From: Tolypothrix campylonemoides VB511288
Lineage (GTDB): Bacteria > Cyanobacteriota > Cyanobacteriia > Cyanobacteriales > Nostocaceae
Assembly: GCA_000828075.3 (NCBI GenBank)
Contig: JXCB02000023.1
Coordinates: forward strand, 823,468 to 887,467
Direction: 5' to 3'
Length of the DNA: 64,000 nucleotides
The notes beneath the pieces are model-generated. The model worked only from the letters and a program-made list of their open reading frames with translations. It had not been told where the DNA came from and did no database searches. Shown in pieces: positions 8,515-18,287 of the stretch. Position 1 is the stretch's first letter, and the number at the start of each line of letters is the position of its first letter. The position numbers and the translations under genes are program-made.

Positions 8515-9270
8515 TCAATAACTAATTTGCAAAGTCACTGTCGCTTCCACCTGTTGCTCACCTCCAACTATAGGGGTGGAAGCATCTTGAGAAGCTAGCT
8601 TATTAGCAGATTCGGCACGTAACAGAGGTCGTGGCGGTGGCGGAGGTGAACTTGCACCATTCACCTCAATGCCGACGATTTCCTTAGGCTGAAAACCCAA
8701 AGCACTCAAAACAGCTTGAGCTTGCTGTTGAGCATCAAGGGTTGCTTCTGTTAATGCTTGTTGTCTTGCTTTGGCGATCGCCTCATCGCTAGCCACAAAA
8801 CTAATGCCACTAATTTGAGTTGCACCAGCTTTGACGGCTTCATCTAACAGAGTTCCAGCGCGGTCAGTGGGAATGCGAAAACTCACGACATTGGAAGCAG
8901 CATACCCTGTGATACGCTGCACGTTATTGGTGTAACTATAAATTGGGTTAAGAGTAATACCAGTTGTTTGTAATTTTTCCACATTACGGCTCTTTAGTAA
9001 AGCTACCACAGCTTCGGATCTGCGAGCAGCCTCTTTTTGTACCTCCTGTGCTGTTTTCCCTTGAACCTCCACCCCCAAACTCACTTGAGACAGAGTTGTA
9101 GGTATTGTCTCGATTCCACGACCATTGACATTTAGAGTACGCAACATCCTCTCTTTCTGTTGCCCGAAAGTAGGCAGCGTACAAATGACACATATAAGCA
9201 AGGCTAAAGATAGAATTTTCCACCAGTTCCCAGCATTTAACTGAGAACCAGACACAGCATCTGTATTCAC
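8515..9270 (-). CDS. SIMPL-domain (DUF541) periplasmic protein
   Basis: 251 residues from GTG 9270, which has GAGGAG seven bases upstream. A hydrophobic segment (about 17-36, ending TFGQQ) acts as a signal peptide. The SIMPL/DUF541 fold follows: RTLNVNGRGIETIPTT, a long helix with RRSEAVVALLKSRNV, then TTGITLNPIYSY and the VVSFRIPTDRAG strand. A Pro-rich linker sits before the last strand (ATVTLQISY). SIMPL proteins are exported and trimer-forming; their role is poorly defined (oxidative stress in some bacteria). It is alone between repeats. Confidence 0.85.
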   Translation of the reverse strand: MNTDAVSGSQLNAGNWWKILSLALLICVICTLPTFGQQKERMLRTLNVNGRGIETIPTTLSQVSLGVEVQGKTAQEVQKEAARRSEAVVALLKSRNVEKLQTTGITLNPIYSYTNNVQRITGYAASNVVSFRIPTDRAGTLLDEAVKAGATQISGISFVASDEAIAKARQQALTEATLDAQQQAQAVLSALGFQPKEIVGIEVNGASSPPPPPRPLLRAESANKLASQDASTPIVGGEQQVEATVTLQISY

Positions 9271-9339
9271 ACGTTCACTCCTCTAAAAATGATTAATTTA
9301 TACAGATTAGGTAAGTCGTAGGAAGTCAAGAGCGGTTAG

Positions 9340-9490
9340 CTGTCATCAACAACCCTTCGGGTATCTCCTGCGGAGACGCTGCGCGAACGCCAGTTGCTAC
9401 AACGGGGGGAACCCCAACGCCAGTCGCCTGCGGAGGGAAACCCTCCTGCAGCGCTGGCTCCGCAACGCACTGGCTCACCAACCACTCATT
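9340..9490. repeat. Dispersed palindromic repeat, copy A
   Basis: About 150 bp of GC-rich nested palindromes, with landmarks GGGTATCTCCTGC, GGGGGGAACCCC, GGAGGGAAACCCTCC and CGCACTGGCTCACCAAC. The same landmarks recur in reverse orientation at 30215-30345 and partly at 50690-50770. An open frame across it only reflects the repeat, so I do not call a gene. Confidence 0.65.
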
Positions 9491-9671
9491 GTTAACAACA
9501 CACAACTCACAACTCACACTCCGTAGCTTCTCCTTAAAGACACAGTTAATAACACTGCTAATAACACTGCGTCGATACAGAAGATATGTTTTTACTTTGA
9601 CATGACTATAGTCAATAGTCAGAGCAGTTACATTTTTAGAAACTAGAAAATAGCTATTGGTTAATCGTTGG

Positions 9672-9716
9672 CTGTTTACAGTTAACAGTTAACCGTCAAC
9701 TGTTAACTGTTAACAA
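9672..9716. repeat. Palindromic GTTAAC-type tandem repeat upstream of the EVE gene
   Basis: Units of AGTTAAC on one side and their complements (CTGTTAA) on the other make an inverted repeat that ends 17 bases before the EVE gene's GTG. It is followed by AGGAG, the likely ribosome site. Confidence 0.7.
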
Positions 9717-9732
9717 TTAAAGGAGAATATTT

Positions 9733-10146
9733 GTGGCATACTGGCTGCTAAAGACAGAACCAGAAGAGTATTCGTACTGCGATTTAGAACGAGATGGTAC
9801 TACAGTTTGGGAAGGAGTTAGCAATTCATTAGCTCTCAAGCATCTGCGGACGATGGAAATTGGTGATTTGGCGCTTATTTATCACACAGGCAAACAGCGG
9901 CAAATCATAGGTGTCGCCCAAGTCGTCAGTCAACCTTACCCTGACCCAAAATTGGATGATGCCAAACGGGTTGTTGTCCAGGTGCAAGCCTTACGAAGAG
10001 TACAAGAGCCGATAACCCTGACCCAAATTAAGCAGGACGGAAATTTTGAAGGTTTTGACTTACTACGCCTGACAAGACTATCTGTAGTGCCAGTATCAGA
10101 GCCTCATTGGCAGCGGCTTCTGCTATTAACAAGCGGCATGAGTTAA
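9733..10146 (+). CDS. EVE-domain (DUF55/PUA-like) protein
   Basis: 137 residues from GTG 9733, chosen because AGGAG lies about 8 bases upstream and family members start MxYWLxKTEP. The EVE signature is present: YWLLKTEPEEYSYCDLERDG, WEGVSNSLALKHLR, GDLALIYHTGKQRQIIGVAQV. EVE domains are PUA/ASCH-related folds that bind modified bases in DNA or RNA. Standalone forms such as this one are common in bacteria, with no fixed pathway. It is 86 bp upstream of the antiporter on the same strand. Confidence 0.92.
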   Translation: MAYWLLKTEPEEYSYCDLERDGTTVWEGVSNSLALKHLRTMEIGDLALIYHTGKQRQIIGVAQVVSQPYPDPKLDDAKRVVVQVQALRRVQEPITLTQIKQDGNFEGFDLLRLTRLSVVPVSEPHWQRLLLLTSGMS

Positions 10147-10231
10147 TTTATCAATGCTTTCTATAGCGCCTTTATGATAGTTGCTTTCAACAAACTTGTA
10201 AATTAAAGGGAAGGATTTTCCAAAATAACCG

Positions 10232-11659
10232 ATGCACTTAGATACAATAACCTTCTCATTACCTTTGTTGGCAACCGCAACAGAAACAGCAGATAGTTCA
10301 CTGGTACTAGCAGCGGTGCTGCTCAGTATAGTCGTCATTTACCTTGCTAGCAAGGTTGGTGGGGAATTATTAAGCCGCTTTGGTTTACCGCCTGTCTTGG
10401 GGGAATTAGTCGGTGGTGTAGTGGTAGGCATCTCTGTCCTACATCTTTTGGTGTTTCCAGAAGGCGGGGCAGATAGTTCTAGCTCTTTGATCATGACCTT
10501 CCTTCAAACCACTGCTGGTCTCACTCCAGAAGCCGCTGACGCTGTTTTTACAGCGCAGTCTGAGGTGATTTCCGTTTTGTCAGAACTGGGAGTCATCATT
10601 CTGCTATTTGAAATTGGTTTGGAATCGAATATCAAAGACTTGATAGCTGTTGGTACTCAAGCAGCTGTGGTAGCAGTGGTGGGGGTAGTGGTACCCTTTA
10701 CTGCTGGTACGGTAGGGTTGATGACTTTGTTTGGCATTCCAGCGATACCAGCGATTTTTGCAGGTGCAGCTTTGACTGCTACAAGTATTGGTATCACTTC
10801 CAAGGTTCTGTCAGAACTTGGGCGTCTCAATTCAAAAGAAGGGCAAATTATTCTGGGCGCTGCTGTTATTGACGATGTACTGGGAATTATCGTTTTGGCG
10901 GTGGTAGCAAGTCTTGCAAAAGAAGGCTCAGTGGATGTAGCTAAAGTCATTTATTTGATCATCAGTGCCAGTAGTTTCCTGTTGGGCGCAATTGTCCTTG
11001 GAAATATCTTCAGTAAGACTTTTGTAGCAATTACAAGCAAGCTAAAAACTCGTGGTGGATTAGTGATACCAGCGTTCATCTTTGCCTTTGTGATGGCATA
11101 CTTTGCTGCTGCCATTCAATTAGAGGCAATTTTAGGTTCTTTTGCCGCTGGTTTAGTCTTAGACGAAACTGATGAGCGTGTAGAACTGCAAAAGCAAGTT
11201 ATCCCTATTGCTGATATGCTGGTGCCGATTTTCTTTGTGACAGTTGGCGCAAAAACTGATTTAGGAGTTTTAAACCCAGCAATTCCTACCAACCGGGAAG
11301 GTTTGGTGATGGCGATTTTCCTGATTGTCGTTGCGATCGCTGGTAAAGTCGTCACTGGCTTGAGTGTGTTTGGTCAACCTCAAATCAACCGTTTGGCAAT
11401 TGGTGTAGGAATGATACCCAGAGGCGAGGTAGGATTGGTGTTTCTTGGCATCGGCTCCTCGATTGGCATTCTCTCAAAACCTTTGGAGGCAGCAATTATT
11501 ATGATGGTCATCCTGACAACCTTTCTAGCGCCTCCCCTTTTGCGGTTCGTATTCCCAGAACCAGAAACGCCAGCTACAGCAACAGAGCAAGTGATTTTAG
11601 ACGGTTCTTCCGGAAAATCCTTGGTCATGGAATCACCTGATTCTCAGGACACTAAATAA
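10232..11659 (+). CDS. nhaS3: CPA2-type Na+/H+ antiporter, NhaS3-like
   Basis: 475 residues with 12-13 hydrophobic segments from about residue 20 to 450. The start (MHLDTITFSLPLL) and the SKVGGELLSRFGLPPVLGEL loop are typical of the cyanobacterial NhaS3 group. The two conserved aspartates of the ion site are in AAVIDDVLGIIVL (about 211-223), and the unwound-helix region is ALTATSIGITSKVL. NhaS3 in Synechocystis is a thylakoid antiporter for sodium and proton homeostasis; localisation here is inferred. The short C-terminal tail has no TrkA-N/RCK domain. The symbol is assigned by similarity in memory. Confidence 0.8.
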   Translation: MHLDTITFSLPLLATATETADSSLVLAAVLLSIVVIYLASKVGGELLSRFGLPPVLGELVGGVVVGISVLHLLVFPEGGADSSSSLIMTFLQTTAGLTPEAADAVFTAQSEVISVLSELGVIILLFEIGLESNIKDLIAVGTQAAVVAVVGVVVPFTAGTVGLMTLFGIPAIPAIFAGAALTATSIGITSKVLSELGRLNSKEGQIILGAAVIDDVLGIIVLAVVASLAKEGSVDVAKVIYLIISASSFLLGAIVLGNIFSKTFVAITSKLKTRGGLVIPAFIFAFVMAYFAAAIQLEAILGSFAAGLVLDETDERVELQKQVIPIADMLVPIFFVTVGAKTDLGVLNPAIPTNREGLVMAIFLIVVAIAGKVVTGLSVFGQPQINRLAIGVGMIPRGEVGLVFLGIGSSIGILSKPLEAAIIMMVILTTFLAPPLLRFVFPEPETPATATEQVILDGSSGKSLVMESPDSQDTK

Positions 11660-11664
11660 AAGTT

Positions 11665-11689
11665 TAGTGGTGTGCCACTAGCTTTCTTT
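11665..11689 (+). terminator. Weak hairpin after the antiporter gene
   Basis: TAGTGG/CCACTA stem with a 4-base loop, followed by GCTTTCTTT, 6 bp after the stop codon. It is placed where a terminator is expected, but the stem is short. Confidence 0.45.
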
Positions 11690-11780
11690 AAGGGGTATGT
11701 AGTGAGCGCTTAAGCGCTGTATCAAAGCAGGCAAGTGTGTTTAGTACGTACCAGGCAAAGTTGCTGAGGCAGATTACTAG

Positions 11781-11812
11781 AGTACAGACGCAATATTGAC
11801 AGCGTCTGTACT
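11781..11812. repeat. Perfect 11-bp stem hairpin
   Basis: AGTACAGACGC and its exact complement GCGTCTGTACT flank a 10-base loop. The core resembles the TAGAGACGCG palindromes at 43412 and 50583, so it is probably a dispersed element. Confidence 0.6.
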
Positions 11813-12689
11813 TAGACCTGTACTGTGTTCTCATCAATTGCCAATATAAATAATTTGTAACTTTTCCATGACTAATGGAAACTTTTATCTCTAAATCTTC
11901 GTCCCCTAAAATTAAAATTTTCAGGAGTTTTCTTTAAACACAAGCAACATTGGGAATGTTATTTTTGTTTTATCTTCCTCCTCGCTCACCCATCCAACCT
12001 TGGATATTTGTCTAGCAATTAAACAGGTGCACCCAGAAGTTAATACCACATCAGGAAACAGTAGCAGCATTATCAATTGGTGCATTAACTACCAAAAATC
12101 ACACAACATAAAAAATCCCTTTGTGAAGGATGAAGTGTGTAGACGCTACAAACACTTTCCAAAAGGGATAAAGCTCTACACGAAAGCGTCCTCCGGAGGG
12201 CAGCTTTCTGCAAGGGTAATATGAAGTATGAACTGAAGACAAAAAAGTGAAGTATGAAGTTAAGTACAAACTATTTTTTCCTTCATCCTTCTCTTTTAGA
12301 CTTTATTCATGCATTTGCTGAATTGAGTAATGCTTTGAGATTTTAAATTTTAGATTGAGCAAGACTCGTGAAAGTCCCAAAAAATAGGCAAGTAATCAGT
12401 CAAAATACAATCTAAAATCTAAGATCCAAGAGCTAAAAATCAAAAATGCCATATCGGCATAAAAGACTATTAGCAACGTGCTAGAATTTGACGCCACTAA
12501 GTCATTTAAGTTCCTGATAAGGATTAATACAAAACAACATCTACTCTTAATGGTAAAACTTTAATAAGTATTAGGTAAATGGTACGCTTTCCTATCGCCC
12601 AAGTCGGATTGTATCCAAAAAATAACCACTATAACAGTGTCTTTATTAGAGCAGAAAATGATGCTTGTGGCACCAAAGCTAAAGTGTGG
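11813..12689. other. Gene-free stretch upstream of the first amidase
   Basis: About 880 bp with stop codons in all frames over useful lengths, AT-rich, with repeat debris (CCTCCGGAGGG palindrome near 12190). A 74-codon open frame at 12000-12224 runs into that palindrome and has no ribosome site, so I do not call it. Confidence 0.5.
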
Positions 12690-12895
12690 GCGGTGATAGT
12701 GTGAGGATTTACCGAAACTTTGAAAAAACAAAGAACTCAGAACTCAACCCAATACCAGCTGCAGTAAACAGTACACAGTGATTGGATAACTGATAACTGA
12801 TAACTGATAACTGAATTCTCTCGTTCTGAGTTTTATGTTTTGGGTGCTTCTCCAAGCATGACGGCTCTCATAAATACGAATCAGGAGAAAACACT
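12690..12895 (+). promoter_or_regulatory. Leader of the first amidase gene, duplicated before the second
   Basis: Two blocks are shared with the leader of the next gene. Block 1 (12690-12718, containing GTGAGGATTTACCGAAAC) matches 15763-15791 with one mismatch. Block 2 (12841-12900) matches 15961-16020 with 4 mismatches in 60 and includes the AGGAGAAAA ribosome site and GTG start. Between them lies an STRR (12786-12815, CTGATAA units). The blocks mark a probable promoter/leader inherited by tandem duplication. Confidence 0.7.
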
Positions 12896-14881
12896 GTGAA
12901 AACCCACTGGTTACTACCTGGTACTTTTGTAACGACTAGTTTCTTGATGGTATCGTCGCCTGCGCAAGCAGCGAAACTGCAATCCTGGCGTTTTGATGCC
13001 AATCAAAACCGATTGGAAATCAATACTCAAGGTTCAGTTCAACCCCGGGCGCAACTCGTCTTCAACCCCACGCGATTGGTTATTGATCTGCCAGGAACTG
13101 ATTTTGGGCGTCCGCAGTTGACGCAGTCAGTAGGCGGTGCAATTCGCTCTATTCGTGTTGGTCAGTTTGACCCAGAAACATCTCGTATAGTCGTCGAACT
13201 GAGTCCAGGTTATACCCTCGATCCAAAGCAGGTAAAGTTTGAAGGGAAAACTCCCAGTCGCTGGACAGTACAATTACCAACGCCACAAGCTGAAGGAGTT
13301 GCTTCAAGCCCCCCATCCCCAGGAACAAAAACCTCAGCAACACAAGCTGAGGAAGTCCCTTCAAGACTGCCATCCTCAGGAACAAAAAGTGAAGAAGTCG
13401 TCATCTCGCCGCCTAGGAATGCTTATAACGTAGTCACAATAGACTCTGAGACTGAGAAAAAACCTGAGTTTTCTAAGGCTGTTGTCATCGCAGAAAGAAC
13501 GATTCAAGTTGAGAGCGTACAAGTCACAGGAGACGGTTTTTTTGTCCGCACCAATGGTGGAAATCCTCAGACTCAGATCATTCGCAGCCGCGATCGCAAG
13601 ACCATCTTTATTGACATTCCTGGTGCGACTTTGTCACCCAATTTTGGCGATCGCGATCGCTCTATAAATAAGCATGGTGTCAACCGTGTTGAATTTAATC
13701 AACTGCAAAAGACACCACCTGCTGTCCGGATGACACTGCGGGTAGACAAAGATACCCCTGACTGGCGCATCAGCACAAGCAGTTCTGGTAGTTCTAGTGG
13801 TTTGGTTGTTCTACCGAATCGTTATGCAAGTAACTTGCCCAAAAACGATTATTCTGGCACCTCATCAGACAATGTTGCCAACGCTGCTGTAGAAGTACCA
13901 ACAAGCAACGAAATCTCCACAATTGGGTCTGTAGAGCTAGCTGCTGGTGGTACGCAACTGCTCATTAGAGGAGACCAACGTCTATCACCTGCTAAGACTG
14001 CTTGGGATAAATCATCTGGTCTATACCGCATCACGATTCCCAATGCTAAATTGGCTAGTGCTGTCAAAGGTCCAAATTTTGATGCTAGTAGCCCTGTGCT
14101 GCGCGTACGTCTACAACAACAAGACTCCCGTACTGTTGTTGTCTACGTCCAACCAGCAACAAACGTACGAATCGGGCAAATCAATCAACTCAGCGGTCAG
14201 CTTTTGTCTTTAGGATTAGAACGTACACGTTCCATCACACCGCCACTTGGTTTACCCGGGATACCACGACCAAATCCGCAACCTTTGGCATCAGGAACGA
14301 CTGCTACCAAGCTTCCAGTGCGTAATCCTCGCGCTCCTAAAGGAAAAGTTGTTATCGTCGTTGATCCAGGACATGGTGGTAAAGACTCTGGAGCACTCGG
14401 TATTGGTGGAATTCGAGAGAAAGATATTATTTTGCCAATTGGCAAAAGGGTAGCAGAGATTTTGCAGCGAAATGGGCTGCAAGCAGTGCTAACTCGGGAT
14501 TCTGACTATTTCGTGACCTTACAAGGACGGGTTGACATAGCAGAGCGCAGCAATGCTGATGTGTTTGTCAGTGTCCACGCTAACTCAGCAGGCGCAGATC
14601 GTCCGGAGGTGAGTGGTTTAGAAACTTATTATTATGACAATGGTCTGGGTCTCGCTCGTATCGTTCATAACAGCATTCTCCGAAGTGTGAATGTCAGAGA
14701 TCGGGGCGTGCGTAAAGCCAGATTCTACGTCCTTAGAAGAAATTCTATGCCGGCAATTTTGGTCGAAGCAGGCTATTTAACTGGTCGAGAGGACGCCAGT
14801 AAACTGCCAAACAAACTGTATCAGAATCAAATGGCAGAGGCGATCGCCCGTGGTGTCATCCAGTACTTAAAGCAAAAATAA
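12896..14881 (+). CDS. amiC1: N-acetylmuramoyl-L-alanine amidase with AMIN domain (AmiC type), first copy
   Basis: 661 residues from GTG 12896, with AGGAGAAAA before it. Signal peptide 1-26 (ends AQA). An AMIN domain at about 27-130 binds peptidoglycan, and a second AMIN-like stretch lies at about 200-430. A Pro/Ser-rich linker precedes amidase_3 at about 485-661. Zinc and catalytic residues are all present: H493 (DPGHGG), E508 (REKD), H561 (VHAN), E624 (VEAGY). AmiC enzymes cleave the stem peptide from MurNAc; in Nostoc species the tandem amiC1/amiC2 pair drills septal nanopores needed for cell-cell communication and heterocyst formation (published knowledge). The next gene is its paralogue. 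Confidence 0.93.
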   Translation: MKTHWLLPGTFVTTSFLMVSSPAQAAKLQSWRFDANQNRLEINTQGSVQPRAQLVFNPTRLVIDLPGTDFGRPQLTQSVGGAIRSIRVGQFDPETSRIVVELSPGYTLDPKQVKFEGKTPSRWTVQLPTPQAEGVASSPPSPGTKTSATQAEEVPSRLPSSGTKSEEVVISPPRNAYNVVTIDSETEKKPEFSKAVVIAERTIQVESVQVTGDGFFVRTNGGNPQTQIIRSRDRKTIFIDIPGATLSPNFGDRDRSINKHGVNRVEFNQLQKTPPAVRMTLRVDKDTPDWRISTSSSGSSSGLVVLPNRYASNLPKNDYSGTSSDNVANAAVEVPTSNEISTIGSVELAAGGTQLLIRGDQRLSPAKTAWDKSSGLYRITIPNAKLASAVKGPNFDASSPVLRVRLQQQDSRTVVVYVQPATNVRIGQINQLSGQLLSLGLERTRSITPPLGLPGIPRPNPQPLASGTTATKLPVRNPRAPKGKVVIVVDPGHGGKDSGALGIGGIREKDIILPIGKRVAEILQRNGLQAVLTRDSDYFVTLQGRVDIAERSNADVFVSVHANSAGADRPEVSGLETYYYDNGLGLARIVHNSILRSVNVRDRGVRKARFYVLRRNSMPAILVEAGYLTGREDASKLPNKLYQNQMAEAIARGVIQYLKQK

Positions 14882-15762
14882 AACTATTTAGATGCCATCA
14901 ATAAGCAGACACCCGCCAGCAATTGCCCTGTCTTGAAAAATAGAAGCATAGAAGCGCGAATCAAAACCTCGCAACGCTTTTTTCGCTTTTTTCATCAAAG
15001 TTCTCAACAATCCAGGAGTTCAGAGTTAAAAGTTACTTTTGACTCTTGACTCTTGAGGATTCTTAGCTTTTAACTATGCAAGCTTATAAGGACGTCAGCC
15101 CGAAAACCTTTGAGGATGAAATACTCCGCCGTGCTGTCTTAGAAGGCATGAAGGGTGGCAGACGTGATGTTTAGTTTTCGTGGTTCAGCTAATAGGTCTT
15201 TTACCGGAACTTAGATTTCGGTTTTTATTTTTGTCATCGTTAGTAGGGGGTGTAGGAGAACACTTTTTTAGTTCTCTTACACCCTTACCCGTGCACAGCC
15301 GCAAAGCATTGTATTTACTAGCTTATAGACGCTTACAGCCAAACTCTGGCTACTTGGAAACTACACTTTTTGTAAAAAAAAGTATAATATTTTACATATT
15401 TAATGGATTTGTTGGTGCAATTGGCCAAAGGTCAGTAGGTACCAATCGCTTTTTGGGTGGCTCCTTTGGAGCATCAGGCTGCGCCTAAGATTATACTTCA
15501 AACAATATGCTCTCTTTACCACATCAGTGAATACCCTCTAAGATATCTAGGAATAACACAACTTAATATAGAATTCTGACGGAGTTAAGTAGAAATGACC
15601 AAGATTGAGTACTCTATTATTTTTATATTGGTATAATCTAATGCTTTGCAAACTACATTTTCTATGCCATAAAAGCATACAAAAATCAGAGGTTCATGCC
15701 ACGCTTGAGGGCTATTAACATCTATATACGAGCTAACAACTTTTTTGCAGCTTAGCTTTTTT
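14882..15762. other. Spacer between the two amidase genes, with a possible 32-codon ORF
   Basis: 880 bp. Positions 15076-15174 encode a 32-residue charged peptide (MQAYKDVSPKTFEDEIL...GGRRDV) without a close ribosome site. From 15240 a hairpin of GGTGTAAGAG type (GGGTGTAGGAGAAC with GTTCTCTTACACCC) is seen at 15247-15286. The rest is AT-rich. A 102-codon frame over 15180-15488 spans the hairpin and looks like chance. Confidence 0.45.
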
Positions 15763-16015
15763 GCGGTGACAGTGTGAGGATTTACCGAAACGTTGACCAA
15801 CTAAGAACTCAGAATCATCCGTTGTTTCTAGGGCGGGGGAAATCCCTTTGGGTCTACCTGCAGCACGTCTTCGATAAAAGAAGGAAGCGTTTGTTTGCTT
15901 ACGCTATCGTTACAGAATCCTCCGGTATCTACCTTGGAGGAATTCTCTCATTCTGAGTTCTGGGTGCTTCTCAAATCATAACGGCTCTCATCAATACGAA
16001 TCAGGAGAAAACACT
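15763..16015 (+). promoter_or_regulatory. Leader of the second amidase gene, duplicate of the first
   Basis: Contains both blocks shared with the first amidase leader (15763-15791 and 15961-16020). The distance between blocks is about 47 bp longer here because of inserted sequence with a TCCGGTATCTACCTTGGAGG-type stretch. Conservation of the last 60 bp is about 93 percent. Confidence 0.7.
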
Positions 16016-18028
16016 GTGAAAATAAACTGGTTATTACCTGGTACTGTTGCAACTACTGCTATCTTCATGTTGACGTCGCCGGCTCAAGCAGCGAAACTGG
16101 AATCTTGGCGTTTTGATGCCAATCTCAATCGATTGGAAATCAACACAGAAGGTTCAGTTCAGCCTCAGGCGCAACTCATGTTCAACCCGACGCGATTGGT
16201 TATTGATTTGCCAGGAACTGACTATGGACGTCCGCCGTTTGTTCAGCCAGTGGCTGGTGGTGCAGTTCGCACTGTCCGTGTCGGTCAATTTGACGGACAA
16301 ACAACTCGTATAGTCATCGAACTCACTCCGGGTTATACCCTCGACCCGAAGGAAGTGAAATTTGAAGGAAGAACTGCCAGCCGCTGGATGATACAATTAC
16401 CAAAGCCACAAGTTGAACAAGTCGCTCCATCTTCTTCCAATAATTCTTCCAATACTTCTTCCAATAATTCTTTCAATATTTACAGTGTGGTAAGACCTAG
16501 CTCTAATTCCACAGCAAATAAAGACACAACTGTCAATACTGACTCTTTAGCAAATAAGAACACAGTTGTCAATACTATTGAAGGACAAACTCAAAAAGAA
16601 ACAATTATTAGCAATGCTCAAGGATTGGCTCAAATTGAGAACCTACGCGTTACAGGTGATGGTTTGTTTGTCCGTGTAAATGGAGGAAATCCTCAAGTTG
16701 AGACATTTCGCAGCAGTGACAACACTGCGATTAACATCGATATCATTGGTGCAGCTCTATCACCCCGTCTATCGCAGCAGAATCTACGAGTTAATAAGTA
16801 TGGTATAAAACGAGTTGAATTCACTCAACTCAGAACAAGACCTGGTGTTCGCATGACGTTGTGGGTAGAGAAAAATAGCCCCGACTGGCAAGCCAGCATG
16901 AGCAGTTTTGGCGGTTTGGTAGTTTTGCCCAGTGGTGATACGAGGAATTTGTCTAGAAATACTAGTAATTCTCTTCCTAATTCAGACATACCTAGGAGTA
17001 TAAACCCCCAGAACTCCAACGTAAATTTACCAGCCAGTGGGTCAGTATCTACAATTGAGTCTGTGGACTTGACTGCTTCTGGGACGCAACTGCTGATTAG
17101 AGGCGACCAACCTCTGTCTGCATTTAATGGTGGTTGGGATAGAACTTCTGGTATGTTCCGCATCACCATTCCTAATGCTAGATTGGCTGCTGCCGTTAGA
17201 GGTCCAAATTTTGATGCTACTAGCCCTGTGCTGCGCGTACGTTTGCAACAACAAGACCCCCGTACTGTTGTTGTCTACATCCAACCAGCAGGAGGAGTAC
17301 AAATTGGACGACTCAACCAACTGACCAGTCAACTTTTGTCTTTGGAATTACAACGCTCGTTTTCTCCGTTAACTCCTCGCGTTGGTTTACCTCCGTTACC
17401 AAGAGCAAACCCAAGGCCATTACCGCCAATTACAAATAATCCTCTGCCCCTACCGCAGCCACTGCTACGCCCCCCGGTGCCTAATGGACGAGTTGTCGTT
17501 ATGATTGACCCCGGACACGGCGGTAAAGACTCTGGTGCGCCTGGTTTGGGTGGACTACTGGAAAAAGATGTGGTTTTGCCTATCAGCATAAGAATAGCAA
17601 ATATCCTACAGCAAAATGGCGTACAGGTGATGCTAACCCGCAATGCTGACTATTTTGTGGAACTTCAGGGACGGGTAGATATGGCAGACCAAGCAAATGC
17701 TAGTTTGTTTGTCAGCATTCATGCTAATTCTGTTGGTGGTGGTCGCCCGGACGTGAATGGGTTGGAAACCTACTATTATGACAGCGGTTCAGATCTGGCT
17801 CGTGTCGTCCACAGTACCATTCTCCAAAGTATCCCTACCCTGAGAGACCGAGGAGTGCGCAGAGCAAGATTCTACGTTCTCAGAAAAAGTTCTATGCCCT
17901 CGATTTTAGTAGAAACAGGTTATATGTCTGGTCAGGAGGATAATCCTAGGCTAGGAAGCCCAGAATACCAAAATCGCATGGCAGAGGCAATTGCTAATGG
18001 TATACTCTTATACTTAAGACAAAGATAG
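16016..18028 (+). CDS. amiC2: N-acetylmuramoyl-L-alanine amidase with AMIN domain (AmiC type), second copy
   Basis: 670 residues from GTG 16016. Same architecture as the first copy: signal peptide 1-26, AMIN at about 27-130, a second AMIN-like region, a Pro-rich linker (PRANPRPLPPITNNPLPLPQ region), and amidase_3 at about 493-670 with H501 in DPGHGG, EKD, SIHAN and VETGY. The linker after the first AMIN domain is Asn/Ser-rich here (about 140-190) and has diverged from the Ser/Thr/Pro linker of copy one, while the catalytic parts stay alike. Which copy corresponds to AmiC1 or AmiC2 of Nostoc is inferred only from order. Confidence 0.93.
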   Translation: MKINWLLPGTVATTAIFMLTSPAQAAKLESWRFDANLNRLEINTEGSVQPQAQLMFNPTRLVIDLPGTDYGRPPFVQPVAGGAVRTVRVGQFDGQTTRIVIELTPGYTLDPKEVKFEGRTASRWMIQLPKPQVEQVAPSSSNNSSNTSSNNSFNIYSVVRPSSNSTANKDTTVNTDSLANKNTVVNTIEGQTQKETIISNAQGLAQIENLRVTGDGLFVRVNGGNPQVETFRSSDNTAINIDIIGAALSPRLSQQNLRVNKYGIKRVEFTQLRTRPGVRMTLWVEKNSPDWQASMSSFGGLVVLPSGDTRNLSRNTSNSLPNSDIPRSINPQNSNVNLPASGSVSTIESVDLTASGTQLLIRGDQPLSAFNGGWDRTSGMFRITIPNARLAAAVRGPNFDATSPVLRVRLQQQDPRTVVVYIQPAGGVQIGRLNQLTSQLLSLELQRSFSPLTPRVGLPPLPRANPRPLPPITNNPLPLPQPLLRPPVPNGRVVVMIDPGHGGKDSGAPGLGGLLEKDVVLPISIRIANILQQNGVQVMLTRNADYFVELQGRVDMADQANASLFVSIHANSVGGGRPDVNGLETYYYDSGSDLARVVHSTILQSIPTLRDRGVRRARFYVLRKSSMPSILVETGYMSGQEDNPRLGSPEYQNRMAEAIANGILLYLRQR

Positions 18029-18287
18029 CTATGTAGTACAAGTTCCTACATAGCTGCTATGGTTTGTAGTGAGTGGTGAACCGCTGTGTTCTTGGAGTTT
18101 TCCCTGTTATAACAAGTAGCGTTCACCGTACGTCCTGCAAATAAGCTATGCCAACGCGCTTAGGTCTTTGTTAACACTGTGACGCAAGCTATAGGCATAC
18201 CTGAAGGGTTAGTAGTTAGTCACCTACAACTAACAATCGCGACCATCCTGTATCTTCAAATCCAAAAACTTAAATCACTATCTGCCT

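Noticed and set aside
9326-9517. 63-codon minus-strand frame after the SIMPL gene
   Set aside because: Entirely inside the dispersed palindromic repeat; the peptide only mirrors repeat units.
12000-12224. 74-codon open frame upstream of the first amidase gene
   Set aside because: It runs into a CCTCCGGAGGG repeat, lacks a ribosome site and shows no family features.
15180-15488. 102-codon open frame between the amidases
   Set aside because: It spans a hairpin and repeat debris; its composition is repetitive and it has no ribosome site or motif.
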